From Dryas octopetala (Eukaryota; Streptophyta; Magnoliopsida; Rosales; Rosaceae), in contig OY992833.1 of NCBI GenBank assembly GCA_963921425.1, forward strand, positions 24,786,698 to 24,850,697: a stretch of DNA of 64,000 nucleotides, given 5' to 3'. The translations under genes were made by a program, and so were the position numbers. Below, piece by piece: positions 62,681 to 64,000 of the stretch (position 1 is the first letter of the stretch; every line of letters starts with the position of its first letter). A model generated the notes under the pieces. That model saw only the letters and a program-made list of their open reading frames with translations, did no database searches and was not told the origin of the DNA.

Positions 62681-64000
62681 CCCTGGTTGGAATCAAATTA
62701 ACTCGTCCATCTATCCAACCGACTTTTATGCCATTCGGACCGTAGGATTCATATGACTACTGTTCGTGGAGTGAGGTGGCGGTGCTCTATTTGGATACGT
62801 TAGTATCAGATTTCAACCTTAGCTTCTATTGGGCTTTTAGTTTTTATAAAAGCTGCTCTTGGGCTTAAGTTGCCAACCAAACCCACTGGGTTGGTCCAGC
62901 CCAAGGACATTTGCACCAATTCAAATATTCAATTATGCTATCCTCAATTGTTTGTGTCTACTTTCATAATTGATTATCGATGGGATACATCCCCTGGCCC
63001 AAAAATAAAAAATGGCATACATCCAAAATTAGCTTTTTGAGCTAATGCGATGGACTTTTTAATTCGATTACGCATGTGTTAATATTGAGGGAGGATCTGT
63101 TAGAGATTTCTTAAATAAATTTATAAAGATTTCTTGTGAGGCTTACTTCGAGGTTGTAGTTTGGTGATTGAGCCGTCTACTATTTAGGTCTTCGGTAAAA
63201 GATCATGTTTATATAAAATTAAACAAAAAATAATAATTAAGACATTTAAGTGTAACAAAATGAATAGACAAATACAATGTTTTCAGACTATTTTTATTTA
63301 ATTGTTTTTTTAACAAAAGTATTTTTAAGCAATTCAAATTTTGTGAAGGCTGTAACACCAATTTTGTTTTATCATTTTTCTTGGAATAGGGTGCTTCTTA
63401 AGGCCCAAATCATAAGGTGCCTTGTTAAAATGGCTCAAACACATAACTCAATGATAAGTCGGTCTACTTTTTAGTGGTTTAACGTCAATCGACCATTTTT
63501 TTTTCCTAAAACACTACTATTGTCCGTAGTTATAACCGCTAATTAATGTTTTTTAATGATAGCTATACCTATAAAAACAAAAATAAAAAAAATTGAACAT
63601 ATGAGGTAAAAATTGGGATACACTTAACATTATTCCTTCACAAATGTCTTTTGCCTTTTTGTTACATAATATATGACAAATTAATAAACTAACACAAAAT
63701 GGATAAGTACAACTTTATGAAGTCAAATTCACCATATTTTGTAATTGCTCTTAGTCAAATACACCATATAAGAGATTGATAAAGCTTGAGTCCATTTGAC
63801 ACTACTTTTTGGAAGCTCTTTTACTAAAAATACTTATGCTAAAAAGCATAAATATATTTTTATACAAATTCTAAATGATTCATGCAAAAACACTTGAAAC
63901 TCCTTAAAAACGCTATTATAACTCATAAGCACTTTTATTTATTTTTGTCAAACGCTATCAAAATTACTTTTACTAATCTAAAAACGCTTTTGACAATTCT
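62681..64000. other. Intergenic; partial MITE at the window end
   Basis: AT-rich with no gene recognised. From about 63783 (TTTGACACTACTTTTTGGAA, AAAAGCACTTTT-like motifs) the sequence looks like one arm of a MITE that continues beyond the window. Confidence 0.35.

Overview
The window is nuclear DNA of a flowering plant. Its genes have many short introns, plastid and mitochondrial targeting sequences, plant-only families (CHX antiporter, RH50 helicase, DUF1350) and an AT-rich intergenic space full of MITEs and LTR remnants. The proteins resemble eudicot orthologues. A woody rosid, perhaps Rosaceae, is my guess only. Many exon phases were checked by arithmetic; Arabidopsis names come from memory, not from a search.

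Layout. 1-5049 (-): GPI ethanolamine phosphate transferase 3 (PIG-O), with several independent lesions that suggest decay. 6063-7989 (-): F-box/kelch gene of the At1g16250 type, whose ATG appears to be split by an intron. 8423-15345: transposon block (hAT element, 2.6 kb solo LTR inside a minisatellite, MULE-type MITEs, a PIF/Harbinger element). 15574-17080 (+): rhomboid-like RBL14 with a RanBP2 zinc finger. 18478-23075 (+): DEAD-box helicase RH50. 23716-25455 (+): plastid ribosomal protein L18. 26569-29317 (+): CHX cation/H+ antiporter, strikingly GC-rich. 29.3-35 kb: repeats, a palindromic tandem array, a PPR fragment and a coatomer-gamma first-exon fragment. 35088-37130 (+): WBP2-like GRAM protein. 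37635-39002 (-) and 39289-43273 (+): head-to-head exostosin-family glycosyltransferase and DUF1350 hydrolase. 43790-46096 (-): RAD52-2 (ODB2). 47353-49083 (-) and 50926-53696 (+): FES1/SIL1-like Hsp70 exchange factor and U2A', separated by nested MULE-type MITEs. 54616-56395 (+): START-domain lipid-binding protein. 57545-58845: hAT-like element. 59207-62640 (-): eRF1.

The most interesting locus is eRF1. Its stop codon is UAG followed by CAAUCA, which fits the CARYYA readthrough consensus. An 82-nt intron lies 132 nt further downstream, where it should trigger NMD. The frame after the stop stays open for 106 codons, but only if that intron is spliced out. This is the architecture expected for the eRF1 readthrough/NMD autoregulatory loop described in plants. 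DUF1350, RAD52-2 and eRF1 appear to be neighbours in Arabidopsis too (At5g47860-47880, from memory), which supports orthology with eRF1-1.

Most other genes are unrelated housekeeping genes: translation (L18c, eRF1), RNA processing (U2A', RH50), proteostasis (FES1/SIL1), organelle DNA repair (RAD52-2), and membrane and wall biology (CHX, GT47, START).
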